A stretch of DNA of 31,000 nt from NCBI GenBank assembly GCA_903861445.1, contig CAIOUK010000144.1:1-31000 (forward strand). Reading direction: 5' to 3'. The first letter of the stretch is position 1, and the number at the start of each line of letters is the position of its first letter. Origin of the DNA: an uncultured Verrucomicrobia subdivision 3 bacterium. GTDB taxonomy: Bacteria; Verrucomicrobiota; Verrucomicrobiia; Limisphaerales; UBA11358. Below the pieces are notes generated by a model. It had not been told where the DNA came from, ran no database searches, and saw nothing but the letters and a program-made list of their open reading frames with translations. Below are positions 15,375 to 23,667 of the stretch, one piece after another. The position numbers and the translations under genes were made by a program.

Positions 15375-16613
15375 TCAAACCAACTGGGATGCTGCCAGCT
15401 TCACCGGCGGCTGGCCGCAGGGTTTGCCGTCGGCGTTTTCGGGATACTCGAAAACTTTGCCCTCAAAATTGCGAATGAGCACGCGCCCGGCATTGCGGCA
15501 CAACACATATTCGGGATTGATCGGCACCTTGCCGCCGCCGCCGGGCGCATCAATGACGTAGGTCGGCACCGCGTAACCGGTCGTGTGGCCGCGCAATTTT
15601 TCCATGATCTCCAAGCCCTTCGCCACGCTCGCGCGCAGATGCGCGGAGCCAGCGATGAGGTCGCACTGGTAAAGGTAATAGGGCTTCACGCGGCACATCA
15701 AAAGTTTTTGCATCAACGCCTTCATCACGTCCGCGTCGTCGTTGACATGCTTGAGCAAAACACTTTGGTTGCCGAGCGGAATGCCAGCATCCGCCAGCCG
15801 GCCCAGCGCGTCGCGGACTTCCGTCGTCAGTTCGCGCGGATGATTCGTATGCACGCTGATGAACAGCGGATGAAACTGTTTCAGCATCGCGCACAGTTCC
15901 GACGTGATGCGTTGCGGCAGAAAAATCGGGATGCGCGTGCCAATACGTAAAAATTCCACATGCGGAATCGCGCGCAGACGGCTCAATAAATTTTCCAGCT
16001 TCTCATCGCTCAACAGCAGCGGGTCGCCACCACTCAACAACACGTCGCGGATTTCCGGATGCGCGGCGATGTAGGCGATCTGCTTGTCGAATTCGGGATG
16101 AAAATCGTAGCCGCTGGCGTTGCTCACCAACCGCGAGCGCGTGCAATAGCGGCAGTAACTAGCGCAACGATCCGTCACCAAAAACAAAACGCGGTCGGGA
16201 TAGCGATGGACGAGTCCCGGCACCGGCGAATGTTCGTCCTCGCCGCACGGATCGGACATTTCCCACGACGCGGTGTGCGTTTCTTCAAGGCGCGGCACGA
16301 CCTGGCGGCGAATCGGACAATTTTCATCCGCCGGGTTTATCAGGTTGAAAAAATACGGCGTGATGCCGAGCGCGAGCTTGGTGTTTGCTAGTTGGGCACC
16401 GGCCGATTCCTCCGGCGTGAGCGTGGGTAGAAATTTCTGCAACTGCTCCACCGTGGTGATGCGGTGCTTGAGCTGCCAGCGCCAGTCATTCCAATCGGCG
16501 GCGGCAACGTCGTGCCAGAAGCCGCGGCCGGCGGTTTGAAATTTTTTAAGTTGCTGTTGCGGGTGACCCGAAGGCGGCTCGTCCCGGCCCGGCGATGAAT
16601 GTTCAGCCTGCAT
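15375..16613 (-). CDS. kamA: Lysine 2,3-aminomutase (KamA family radical SAM enzyme)
   Basis: A 412-residue radical SAM, PLP-dependent aminomutase converting L-lysine to L-beta-lysine. The 4Fe-4S/SAM motif Cys-Ala-Ser-Tyr-Cys-Arg-Tyr-Cys is at about 150-157. The PLP lysine lies in Pro-Gly-Gly-Gly-Gly-Lys. Two Asp residues corresponding to Asp293 and Asp330 of the clostridial enzyme, which bind the lysine side-chain amine, are present (in Cys-Asp-Leu and Asp-Ala-Pro-Gly) with the same 37-residue spacing, favouring lysine over glutamate. It is longer than EpmB-type enzymes. I start at ATG 16613; an in-frame TTG at 16619 adds two residues. No beta-lysine acetyltransferase (AblB) or EF-P partner is nearby, so its role (osmolyte, modification or catabolism) is open. 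Confidence 0.92.
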   Translation of the reverse strand: MQAEHSSPGRDEPPSGHPQQQLKKFQTAGRGFWHDVAAADWNDWRWQLKHRITTVEQLQKFLPTLTPEESAGAQLANTKLALGITPYFFNLINPADENCPIRRQVVPRLEETHTASWEMSDPCGEDEHSPVPGLVHRYPDRVLFLVTDRCASYCRYCTRSRLVSNASGYDFHPEFDKQIAYIAAHPEIRDVLLSGGDPLLLSDEKLENLLSRLRAIPHVEFLRIGTRIPIFLPQRITSELCAMLKQFHPLFISVHTNHPRELTTEVRDALGRLADAGIPLGNQSVLLKHVNDDADVMKALMQKLLMCRVKPYYLYQCDLIAGSAHLRASVAKGLEIMEKLRGHTTGYAVPTYVIDAPGGGGKVPINPEYVLCRNAGRVLIRNFEGKVFEYPENADGKPCGQPPVKLAASQLV

Positions 16614-16627
16614 TTTCAAGTAAACGC

Positions 16628-16655
16628 ACTATAAATTCGATTCGCCGCCTGTCAA
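16628..16655 (-). promoter_or_regulatory. Strong sigma-70 promoter almost abutting the kamA start
   Basis: On the minus strand a perfect -35 TTGACA (16650-16655), a 16-base spacer and -10 TATAGT (16628-16633) predict transcription from about 16621. That leaves only about 8 untranslated bases before ATG 16613, or about 2 before the alternative TTG 16619, so kamA would be nearly leaderless. The promoter lies between the stop of the secreted hypothetical gene (16665) and kamA, making kamA an independent unit. Confidence 0.75.
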
Positions 16656-16664
16656 GTTGACCGC

Positions 16665-18077
16665 TCACGGCGGCGCGGGGGTGCGGAACTGACCTTCGGC
16701 CGCGCGGCGGCGAACATCCAGCGCATCCAACTGTTTCAACGCGGCGGCTACGTTCGCTGGCTGGCGCGGTGCCGGAGTCAATTTTCCGGTGCCGGTGACG
16801 GACGAATTATTTTTCTGGCCGCCCAAAAAATCCGCCAGCACCTGCCGGTAGCCGTCCGCGAGGGCGGCAAACGGCGGCGCAAGCCGGAACTGCGCGAGCT
16901 GGAGATCGCCTTGTTTGACCGGGAGAATTTCAGCCAGTTGTGCGCGGGTAAAATTGCGCAGCGCAGCTTGCAAGGTGATTTCCACCCGTATCGGCAACGC
17001 GTTGGAATCGGCCCGGAACTCCACCGGCACGCTCACCAGCGCGGCCAGCCGCGCGCAACTGTCGGCCGCCGGCCAGCGCGAACCGGCGTTGCGGGCGGTA
17101 AAATTTGCGACACGCAAGGCCCACCATTTTTCCGCGTCCAACGGAGTGCGAAAATAATCCTGGAAGGCGGCATAAAAGGCCGTCTGCCAGTTGCGGCACG
17201 CCGACAGCCGCGCCAGAAAATTCCTCAGGCTCGTCGGCCCGTCCGGCAGCGCCAGTAATTCACTGACGAACAGTTGCGCGCTGGCGCGATACCCGCCGCC
17301 GTCCACACCGTTCACCTGCGCGTCCGTGGGCCAGCTCAATTGCTCGAGCGTGAGCACGGGCGAATTTTTTAGCACCGGGCGGATGTTGGCCAGCGCATCC
17401 ACGCCCGATTCATTTTTTTGCCGCTGGCTCTGTGGCAATCCGTCTTGATTGCGGGCAGGGGTGGAAAGCAGCACTTTCAGGTCATCCGTCGACAGAATCT
17501 GCTGCGCCGCCCCGTCCACGAGCCACGCGGGAATCTCGGCGCAATGCTCAGCACCCGCCGAACGGTTGGCGATTTCCAGCAACAACACGGCGGCGAGCGC
17601 CCGCGCATACCGCGCCTGCCCTATCACATCCGGCAATTCAACGCGGTAATTCCACGTCCGCAGCGTCAGGCCGGACGCGATGATTACGCCGTCGTCGTCC
17701 GTGCGCGCGGGTCGCAATGCGAGAAAAATTTTTCCGCTCCACGACGCGCCTGGCGAAAGGCCGAGTTCACGCCACAGATCCTCTTTGAAATGCTCGGCGG
17801 CGACGGCCAGCAACGCCGGCTCAAGCCGCACCAGATTGGTGTCGGCGGCAACGGCGGGGCTGTAGCGCAGCTGGGAATATTCACCGCCGGCGCTGACGGT
17901 AAACTGGCCGGAAATGCTCTGAATCATGGCCGGCGGCGCGAAGCCGGACTGGCTGCGGACATTGGCGGGGAGCAACAGCAGGCTGCAGCAGAAGATGATC
18001 GTCGCAAATGGTTGAGCCGTGGAATCGGGGAATCGCCGTCCCGAATATGCGCGGCAACGAACCAACCGCGGCTTCAT
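16665..18077 (-). CDS. Secreted or membrane-anchored hypothetical protein
   Basis: A 470-residue protein of unrecognised family. A basic N-terminus is followed by a hydrophobic stretch at about 25-39 (Ile-Ile-Phe-Cys-Cys-Ser-Leu-Leu-Leu-Leu) and Ala-Asn-Val-Arg-Ser, probably an export signal. The mature part is mixed alpha/beta, with Ile-Pro-Ala-Trp-Leu-Val-Asp-Gly near 183-190, which recalls the 'PxWLxEG' turn of gluzincin-like (peptidase MA) proteins; I see no HExxH, so a peptidase is not supported. The ATG overlaps the fmdB stop by four bases (18074-18077), so translation is coupled to that gene. The Pro/Ala/Arg-rich C-terminus looks disordered. It belongs to a block with FmdB, the coiled-coil protein and the PPIase. 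Confidence 0.75.
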   Translation of the reverse strand: MKPRLVRCRAYSGRRFPDSTAQPFATIIFCCSLLLLPANVRSQSGFAPPAMIQSISGQFTVSAGGEYSQLRYSPAVAADTNLVRLEPALLAVAAEHFKEDLWRELGLSPGASWSGKIFLALRPARTDDDGVIIASGLTLRTWNYRVELPDVIGQARYARALAAVLLLEIANRSAGAEHCAEIPAWLVDGAAQQILSTDDLKVLLSTPARNQDGLPQSQRQKNESGVDALANIRPVLKNSPVLTLEQLSWPTDAQVNGVDGGGYRASAQLFVSELLALPDGPTSLRNFLARLSACRNWQTAFYAAFQDYFRTPLDAEKWWALRVANFTARNAGSRWPAADSCARLAALVSVPVEFRADSNALPIRVEITLQAALRNFTRAQLAEILPVKQGDLQLAQFRLAPPFAALADGYRQVLADFLGGQKNNSSVTGTGKLTPAPRQPANVAAALKQLDALDVRRRAAEGQFRTPAPP

Positions 18078-18379
18078 TTTTTGTCCGCTTTTTTGGCGGG
18101 CGCGGGTTTGGCCTCGGACTTGGCAGCGGGCTTGGTTTCGCTGGAATCTTTTTTGGCCGCCGACTTGTAGCCTTCGCTACGGTAGTCCGTAATGTAAAAT
18201 CCGCTGCCCTTGAACAGCAAACCGGCACCGGCACCGATTTTTTTGGTGACCCGGCCGCGCCCCCATTTTTTTTTCGCGCACAGATCTTCTGGGCAAATTT
18301 TCAGCGCGGCGGCGGCGATGGAGTGAATCGCTTCAAACTCATGGCCGCACTTTTGGCAAACGTAATCGTAAGTCGGCAT
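18074..18379 (-). CDS. FmdB-family zinc ribbon protein
   Basis: A 101-residue protein with the typical FmdB start Met-Pro-Thr-Tyr-Asp-Tyr, followed by Cys-Gln-Lys-Cys-Gly-His and a second cysteine pair (Cys-Pro-Glu-Asp-Leu-Cys) that should bind zinc. The conserved Leu-Phe-Lys-Gly-Ser-Gly-Phe-Tyr-x-Thr-Asp-Tyr segment follows, and then a Lys/Ala/Glu-rich low-complexity tail. FmdB proteins are predicted regulators or nucleic-acid-associated factors without a settled role. ATG 18379 is chosen because the motif starts there; an open frame continues 47 residues upstream but overlaps the preceding gene and looks non-coding. It overlaps the next gene by ATGA. Confidence 0.9.
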   Translation of the reverse strand: MPTYDYVCQKCGHEFEAIHSIAAAALKICPEDLCAKKKWGRGRVTKKIGAGAGLLFKGSGFYITDYRSEGYKSAAKKDSSETKPAAKSEAKPAPAKKADKK

Positions 18380-18404
18380 GGCAACCAGCAAATGGGAAAA
18401 CCAC

Positions 18405-19178
18405 TCAGTGCGCCACGGTATTGGTGGCGCCGAGCGGCGGGATGACCTTGACCGTCCCATCGGAACCAACTTCGACGTTGAGGTCGTAGTTGGCCGGACG
18501 CGGCGGCGCGGCGGGGGCATTGGTGATCACGGGCGTTTTTTGGATGAGGAGTTCAGCGCCTTTTTTATTGCCGTTGTCATTCTTCATCAGCTCCAAGCGC
18601 CGGGCGACGAACATCTCGTCGCGAATTTTTTTGACTTGGGCCCGCAATTCGCCGAGGTCGTTGAATTTGTGTTGTAATTCGGCTTTTTGCGCCAGTTCCT
18701 TTTGCAATTCCTGCTCGAGGAAGACGCGGTTAGTCTCGGAGATGGCGAGGCGGCTCTGCGTGCTTTCGATGGAACTGGTCAACTGTGCAATGGTGTTCGT
18801 GAGGTCGGCGGCGCGCTGGTCGAGCACCTTGTTTTGAGCCTCCAGTGCGGCAATCTGGGTGTTCAAGCTGGCAATCTGATCTTTAGCGCCAAGGAGACTC
18901 GTCTTGGTCTGCTCCAGTGTGGCGCTCGCCGTCGCCAGCGTGTTGGACAATTGCGCCACCTGCTGCTGACTCACCGCTAGGTCATTCGTCAACTGGAGAT
19001 TCACCTGCCGCAATTCATCAAGGTGGGCGGCGTCCAGAAGATTCTGCTTGGAAAACGCATTAATTTTTTCCAAGTCATTGTGATGCTGTTCGTCACTCTG
19101 CTGCTTGATGGCAAAGAGTGCAATTCCCAAACCGAGGCAAACCAGCGCGAGGCTGACAATGACAATCTTGATTTTCAT
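18405..19178 (-). CDS. Membrane-anchored coiled-coil protein of unknown function
   Basis: A 257-residue protein with an N-terminal transmembrane anchor or uncleaved signal (about 4-24). A long coiled coil rich in Gln, Leu, Ala, Asn and Thr follows from about 30 to 195. Next comes a basic stretch, a Pro/Ala linker (Ala-Pro-Ala-Ala-Pro-Pro-Arg-Pro) and a short C-terminal segment ending Thr-Val-Ala-His. It probably projects into the periplasm. No enzymatic motif is visible. It begins 44 bases after the PPIase stop and ends 25 bases before fmdB, so these genes likely share a transcript. A role as periplasmic scaffold or envelope spacer is conceivable but not shown by sequence. Confidence 0.8.
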   Translation of the reverse strand: MKIKIVIVSLALVCLGLGIALFAIKQQSDEQHHNDLEKINAFSKQNLLDAAHLDELRQVNLQLTNDLAVSQQQVAQLSNTLATASATLEQTKTSLLGAKDQIASLNTQIAALEAQNKVLDQRAADLTNTIAQLTSSIESTQSRLAISETNRVFLEQELQKELAQKAELQHKFNDLGELRAQVKKIRDEMFVARRLELMKNDNGNKKGAELLIQKTPVITNAPAAPPRPANYDLNVEVGSDGTVKVIPPLGATNTVAH

Positions 19179-19222
19179 AGCGTTTCTAATCTGCGCCCTA
19201 CTGGGGATTTTGGCAAGTCCAG

Positions 19223-20317
19223 TTACTTGCCGGCGGCTTCGGCGGACGGCAGGGCGGCCTCTTCTTTGCTCGCCGCTTCCAATCGCTCATTGGCCGCCTT
19301 CAGCGCGGCATCCAAGATTTCGAGCTTCGCGCCGGCGCGCATTTTTTTGATGTAATCCGGCGTCAGCTTGCTCATTTTTTGACGGGTCAAACCTTCCTTG
19401 AGGTCGGCGGCTACCGTCGCAAATTCCACTTTCTTCGCCGCCGTCTTGTCGATCAGCTTGATGATGTGAAAACCAAAGGCGCTGGTCACCACGTCGCTGA
19501 CTTGATCCTTGTTGAGCGCGAACGCCGCCGTTTCAAACTCCGGCACCATCTGGCCGCGCGGAAATTCCGGCAGTTCGCCGCCGTTGTCCTTCGAGCCGGG
19601 GTCTTCAGAATATTGCTTGGCCAGCGCGGCGAAATCACCGCCAGATTTGATCTGCTTCAGCAGATCTTCAATCTGTTTTTTCTTGGCCGCAATCGTATTG
19701 GTGGCGAGCGGCTGGCGCGTGGCCGGATCAATGGTCATCAGCAAAATATGGCGGGCATGCGCGAGTTCCGGTTGTTCAAAATCCGCCGGGTGCTTGTCGT
19801 AATAATCCTTGGCATCGGCGTCGGTGACGTTGATGTTCAAGGCGCGTTTCAAAACCGTCTTGGCCACCGATTCCTGCAGCGCTTTGGCGCGCAGCTCGGC
19901 CACCGTCAGGCCGGCTACTTTCAACTGGCGCTGGAACGCCTCTTCCGAACCGAAACGCTTGAGCAGGTTCGTATATTGTAAATCCGCATCCGTCTTGCCG
20001 GCGGCGCGATCCGCATCCGTCGCCTGCTTGGAAAGCAGTTGGATGGTAATCAACTGGTTCAACACGCCGACTTCAAAATCCGGCGGCAACTGCTGGCCGG
20101 CGCTGGCCGCTCCGGCTTTCGCGCCGGAAACCACCTCGTCCAGTTCGCTGCGCTTGATCTGGAAACCGTCGCCTTGGACGATGACCGGGTCGCCGAACAA
20201 CGCCTTCATCGTGTCTTCCGGCGTGGCGTTGGTGGTGGCCGCCGCCGGCGCGGTGGCGGCGGTGGCGAAAATCACACCGGCCATCAGCGCGGCGGAAAGG
20301 ATCAATTTCAATTTCAT
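19223..20317 (-). CDS. Periplasmic parvulin-type peptidyl-prolyl isomerase (SurA/PrsA-like)
   Basis: A 364-residue exported foldase. It has a signal peptide (Lys-Leu-Lys, hydrophobic core, Ala-x-Ala region near 20-27), an N-terminal SurA-like helical chaperone region (about 45-180), and one PpiC rotamase domain (about 182-280) with the His-Ala-Arg-His-Ile-Leu start, Phe-Ala-Ala-Leu-Ala-Lys-Gln-Tyr-Ser-Glu-Asp, Gly-Gly-Glu-Leu and Phe-Gly-Phe-His-Ile-Ile motifs. The C-terminal helices and an Ala/Glu-rich tail complete it. One parvulin domain rather than two makes it PrsA/PpiC-like. It should assist folding of exported proteins, which may include the outer-envelope enzymes of this organism. It lies 45 bases after serA. 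Confidence 0.92.
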   Translation of the reverse strand: MKLKLILSAALMAGVIFATAATAPAAATTNATPEDTMKALFGDPVIVQGDGFQIKRSELDEVVSGAKAGAASAGQQLPPDFEVGVLNQLITIQLLSKQATDADRAAGKTDADLQYTNLLKRFGSEEAFQRQLKVAGLTVAELRAKALQESVAKTVLKRALNINVTDADAKDYYDKHPADFEQPELAHARHILLMTIDPATRQPLATNTIAAKKKQIEDLLKQIKSGGDFAALAKQYSEDPGSKDNGGELPEFPRGQMVPEFETAAFALNKDQVSDVVTSAFGFHIIKLIDKTAAKKVEFATVAADLKEGLTRQKMSKLTPDYIKKMRAGAKLEILDAALKAANERLEAASKEEAALPSAEAAGK

Positions 20318-20362
20318 TTGGTCAATTGGACTGACAAGTTTCGTTTAGGTTCAAAAATCGAA

Positions 20363-21961
20363 TCATAACTTTACCACTTTCACATTGCTGATGTCATGGT
20401 CTTTTTTCAACTCTTCCAGCAACGCCGCCGCCGGCACGCTGTCCAGGCTCAACACCGTCAGTGCCTTGCCGCCGACCGTGTCGCGGCCAAGGCTCATGCT
20501 GGCAATGTTTACTTTATGCTTTCCGAGCAACGTGCCGAGATGGCCGACGATGCCCGGCTTGTCCGCGTTGTTCAACAACAGCAGCGTGCCCGAAACCGGA
20601 ATTTCCACCGACTGGCTGAACAGCCGCACGATGCGCGGGTTGTTCGGCGAGCCGAAGAAAGTGCCGCCCGCTGAAATCAATTTCTCCGCGCCTTTGAAAA
20701 CCTGGACATGCACCCACTCGTTGAACGTGACGGGTTCGTCGGATTTTTTCTCCTCCACCGTGATGCCAATGCTCTGCGCCACGCTACGGACATTGACATT
20801 GTTCACGTCCTTCAGATTGCTCGTGGACAAAAAGCCGCGCAACACCGCGCGCGACACCGGGTCAATGTTCGGGAGCAACCGTGCGTTGCCGCCGTAAGTG
20901 ATGTGGAGTTTGTCCGCGCCCGCCGGCGTGAGCTGCGCGAGCAATTTGCCCAGTGCTTCGCCGAGCGGTAAATACGGTTTCACTTGCTCGTAAGTCTTCG
21001 CGTCGAGGTAAGGCAAATTCACCGCGTTGCGGACTTCACCCGTGAGCAGATAGCCCGCGATGACTTCCGCCACTTCGATGCCGCATTTTTCCTGCGCTTC
21101 TTCCGTGCTCGCGCCAAGGTGCGGCGTCAAAATTAAATTCGCCTGCTTGCGATACGGATGATCAGCGGGCAACGGTTCCACGGCAAAAACGTCCAGCGCT
21201 GCACCAGCGACCTTGTTGCTTTCGAGCGCCGCGATCAAATCCGTCTCCGAAATAATTTCTCCGCGCGCACAATTCACAATCTTCACGCCGGGCTTCATTT
21301 TCGCGAACGCCGAAGCGTTCAGCATTTCCTTGGTCTCCTTCGTCACCGGCATGTGCACGGTGATGAAATCCGCCTCGCGATAAACATTGTCCACTTCCGG
21401 CGCGAACTCCGCGCCGATGGCACGCGCGCGGTCTTCCGTGAGATACGGATCATAGGCCACGACGCGCATACCGAAGGCGAGGGCGCGCTTGGCGACTTCC
21501 GTGCCGATGCGGCCCATGCCGAGCACGCCGAGCGTCTTGCCTTGCAGTTCCACACCCTGGAAAAGTTTTCGGTCCCACTTGCCCGCCACCATCGTCGCGT
21601 GCGCCTGCGGCACCTTGCGCGCCAGCGAGAGCAGCATGGTGAACGTCAATTCCGCCGTCGTGACGGTGTTGCCGCCGGGCGTGTTCATCACCACCACGCC
21701 GTGCTGCGTGCCGGCCTCGATGTCCACGTTGTCCACGCCCACGCCGGCGCGACCCACCACGCGCAGCGACTTCGCAGCCTCTATGATTTTCTTGGTCACC
21801 TTCGTTTCGGAACGCACGACGAGCGCGGTGGCATCCGCCACGAGCGGGAGCAGTTCCGCCTCGGACAACCGCTTCGGCAGGACGACGACGTTAAATTCGG
21901 GACGTTGCTGGAGTAACGCAATGCCCTTGGGCGAAATCGGATCGCAAATGATGATTTTCAT
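20363..21961 (-). CDS. serA: D-3-phosphoglycerate dehydrogenase
   Basis: This enzyme catalyses the first step of serine synthesis, 3-phosphoglycerate to 3-phosphohydroxypyruvate. The 532-residue long form is as in Bacillus and Mycobacterium. It shows the NAD-binding Gly-Met-Gly-Arg-Ile-Gly, the catalytic Arg in Asn-Cys-Ala-Arg-Gly-Glu, and the catalytic His in Thr-Pro-His-Leu-Gly-Ala-Ser. The ASB (allosteric substrate-binding) domain lies at about 320-450, and a C-terminal ACT domain (about 458-532) typically gives serine feedback control. I start at ATG 21961 (Met-Lys-Ile-Ile); an in-frame TTG at 21970 adds three residues. The gene has its own promoter (21983-22011), duplicated upstream of the neighbouring sulfatase gene. 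Confidence 0.96.
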   Translation of the reverse strand: MKIIICDPISPKGIALLQQRPEFNVVVLPKRLSEAELLPLVADATALVVRSETKVTKKIIEAAKSLRVVGRAGVGVDNVDIEAGTQHGVVVMNTPGGNTVTTAELTFTMLLSLARKVPQAHATMVAGKWDRKLFQGVELQGKTLGVLGMGRIGTEVAKRALAFGMRVVAYDPYLTEDRARAIGAEFAPEVDNVYREADFITVHMPVTKETKEMLNASAFAKMKPGVKIVNCARGEIISETDLIAALESNKVAGAALDVFAVEPLPADHPYRKQANLILTPHLGASTEEAQEKCGIEVAEVIAGYLLTGEVRNAVNLPYLDAKTYEQVKPYLPLGEALGKLLAQLTPAGADKLHITYGGNARLLPNIDPVSRAVLRGFLSTSNLKDVNNVNVRSVAQSIGITVEEKKSDEPVTFNEWVHVQVFKGAEKLISAGGTFFGSPNNPRIVRLFSQSVEIPVSGTLLLLNNADKPGIVGHLGTLLGKHKVNIASMSLGRDTVGGKALTVLSLDSVPAAALLEELKKDHDISNVKVVKL

Positions 21962-21982
21962 AAGTTCCAAAAATGGACGGGG

Positions 21983-22011
21983 AGTTTAGGTTGCCGCACG
22001 GTTCGGGTCAA
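21983..22011 (-). promoter_or_regulatory. serA promoter (copy A of a duplicated promoter/leader)
   Basis: On the minus strand TTGACC (22006-22011), a 17-base spacer and TAAACT (21983-21988) predict a start near 21976 and a short leader of about 15 bases before ATG 21961. The surrounding 62 bases (21959-22020) are about 79% identical without gaps to 23615-23676, upstream of the sulfatase gene, including both hexamers and the 12 bases ending in the ATG. Confidence 0.7.
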
Positions 22012-22072
22012 ACCGCGAATAGGCCACACTGGGCTAAATTGAGCCGGTGAGATTCAAGCCCGGAAGCCGCTG

Positions 22073-23617
22073 CTACGGCCGCACGACATTTGCCAGCGGC
22101 GCGCTGCGACCCGTGCGTTTGGACTCGTCCAGCAACGCTTTGAGTTCCTTGACGATTTTGGGATGGACGAAGTAAAGGTTGTTCGTCTCGCCGGGGTCGG
22201 TGACGAAATTATAAAGTTGACCGGGTGCGCCCGGCGCGTTGTCGGGAATATAATAAGGCTTTAGTTCTTCCCGCGTCTGGTAGTCGTTGCCGCCGGAACC
22301 GGTGTGATCGAGATATTTCCACTGTCCCCGACGGATGGAAAGCGTCTTCGCCCCGCGAAACGCCTGTTCCAAGATATACGGCCGAATCGGCGCGGTATCT
22401 TTTCCAAGCAATGCGGGCAACAGGTTGAAACTATCTTCGGCGGCGTTGTCAGAAATCTTTGCGCCAACGACCGCTGCGATGGTTGCCATGACATCAGTGA
22501 GGCTGGCAGTTTGTCCGGAGGTCGAATCGGCTTTCACTTTGCCGGGCCAGCGGACGATGAACGGCACGCGATGGCCGCCTTCCCAATCATCGCGTTTCAC
22601 GCCGCGCCACGGGCGCGCACCATCATGCCCGTAATCCGCCCGCATATGCGCGACGGCTTCGACTTCCGGGCCGTTGTCGCTGGAGACGATGACGATGGTG
22701 TTGTCGGCCACGCCCAGTTGCTTCAGCGTTTTCATCAGTTCGCCCACAATCCAGTCGAATTCATAGATGTAATCGCCGTGCGGCCCGGCCTTGGTTACGC
22801 CTTGAAATTGTTTGGCGGCGAACGACGGCAGATGCACCGCCGCCGTAGCGTGATAAAGAAAAAACGGCTGACCCGGTTTGGTGCGGACATGTTCGGCGAG
22901 AATTTTTTTGGTGCGTTCCAGAAAAACCATATCCAGCTCTTCCAGCGAATAGTTGGTGGCAATCAACCCATCGCGACAATCCTCGGAATAAGGATGATGC
23001 GGCAGGACTCTGCGGTTGATGACACTGGTGGGCGGAACCGGCACGCGATCACCCTCGATAAACGCATAGAGCCAGTCCGTGCCGGGGCAACACGCCGTGC
23101 CGAAAAAACTATCGAATCCGTGGTCCACCGGTCCACCTTCGATGCGGCGAGAGAAATCTACAAGTCGGACGCCAGCCAAGCCATTGGTGCGGATGGGTTG
23201 ACCAGTCTTGTCAAAAAAAGTCATGCCGATATGCCACTTACCAACGGCTGCCGTGCAATAGCCTTTCTCCCGCAACATCGCCGGCAACGTGAGCCGGCCC
23301 GGCGCGATGAGCGATGGCCCGCCCACACCGGTAAAAACCATCCAGCCGCGTGGCGCGCGAAAAGCCATCTGCCCGGTCATCAAACTGTAACGCGCCGGCG
23401 TGCAAACCGCAGCCGGACTGTGCGCGTCGGTAAAGCGCATCCCTTCCTGCGCCAGCCGGTCAAGATTTGGCGTGGCGACCTTGGCCTGATTGTTGTAGCA
23501 CCCCACATCGCCGTAGCCGAGGTCGTCGGCGAGAATCAGCAGGATGTTGGGTTTGTCTGCCGCGACGGCATGATTCAGCAGGGCAATGAAGCCGCACAAC
23601 GTCAGAATAAATTTCAT
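22073..23617 (-). CDS. Secreted formylglycine-dependent arylsulfatase-like sulfatase
   Basis: A 514-residue S1-type sulfatase. The signal peptide spans about 1-20 (cleavage near Ala-Val-Ala-Ala). Metal-binding Asp31-Asp32 lie in Leu-Ala-Asp-Asp-Leu-Gly-Tyr-Gly-Asp, and the Cys-Thr-Pro-Ala-Arg motif carries Cys72, the formylglycine precursor. Gly-Lys-Trp-His-Ile-Gly and Ser-Ser-Asp-Asn-Gly-Pro-Glu complete the active site. It resembles arylsulfatase A-type enzymes acting on glycans; the substrate is unknown. It differs clearly from the sulfatase at 9315 (signature CTPAR versus CSASR). I start at ATG 23617; an in-frame TTG at 23626 is possible. It is flanked by direct repeats of the serA promoter region, so it may be a later insertion at this locus. 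Confidence 0.93.
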   Translation of the reverse strand: MKFILTLCGFIALLNHAVAADKPNILLILADDLGYGDVGCYNNQAKVATPNLDRLAQEGMRFTDAHSPAAVCTPARYSLMTGQMAFRAPRGWMVFTGVGGPSLIAPGRLTLPAMLREKGYCTAAVGKWHIGMTFFDKTGQPIRTNGLAGVRLVDFSRRIEGGPVDHGFDSFFGTACCPGTDWLYAFIEGDRVPVPPTSVINRRVLPHHPYSEDCRDGLIATNYSLEELDMVFLERTKKILAEHVRTKPGQPFFLYHATAAVHLPSFAAKQFQGVTKAGPHGDYIYEFDWIVGELMKTLKQLGVADNTIVIVSSDNGPEVEAVAHMRADYGHDGARPWRGVKRDDWEGGHRVPFIVRWPGKVKADSTSGQTASLTDVMATIAAVVGAKISDNAAEDSFNLLPALLGKDTAPIRPYILEQAFRGAKTLSIRRGQWKYLDHTGSGGNDYQTREELKPYYIPDNAPGAPGQLYNFVTDPGETNNLYFVHPKIVKELKALLDESKRTGRSAPLANVVRP

Positions 23618-23638
23618 AAGTTCCAAGACTGGGTGGAA

Positions 23639-23667
23639 AATTTAGGTCGCCGCGCGTTTTGGGTCAA
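23639..23667 (-). promoter_or_regulatory. Sulfatase promoter (copy B of a duplicated promoter/leader)
   Basis: On the minus strand TTGACC (23662-23667), a 17-base spacer and TAAATT (23639-23644) predict a start near 23632 and a leader of about 15 bases before ATG 23617. Sequence, hexamer positions and distance to the ATG mirror the serA promoter copy A. Confidence 0.7.

Noticed and set aside
16665..18077. Peptidase MA-like metalloprotease
   Set aside because: Only an Ile-Pro-Ala-Trp-Leu-Val-Asp-Gly turn resembles that family; no HExxH zinc motif is visible.
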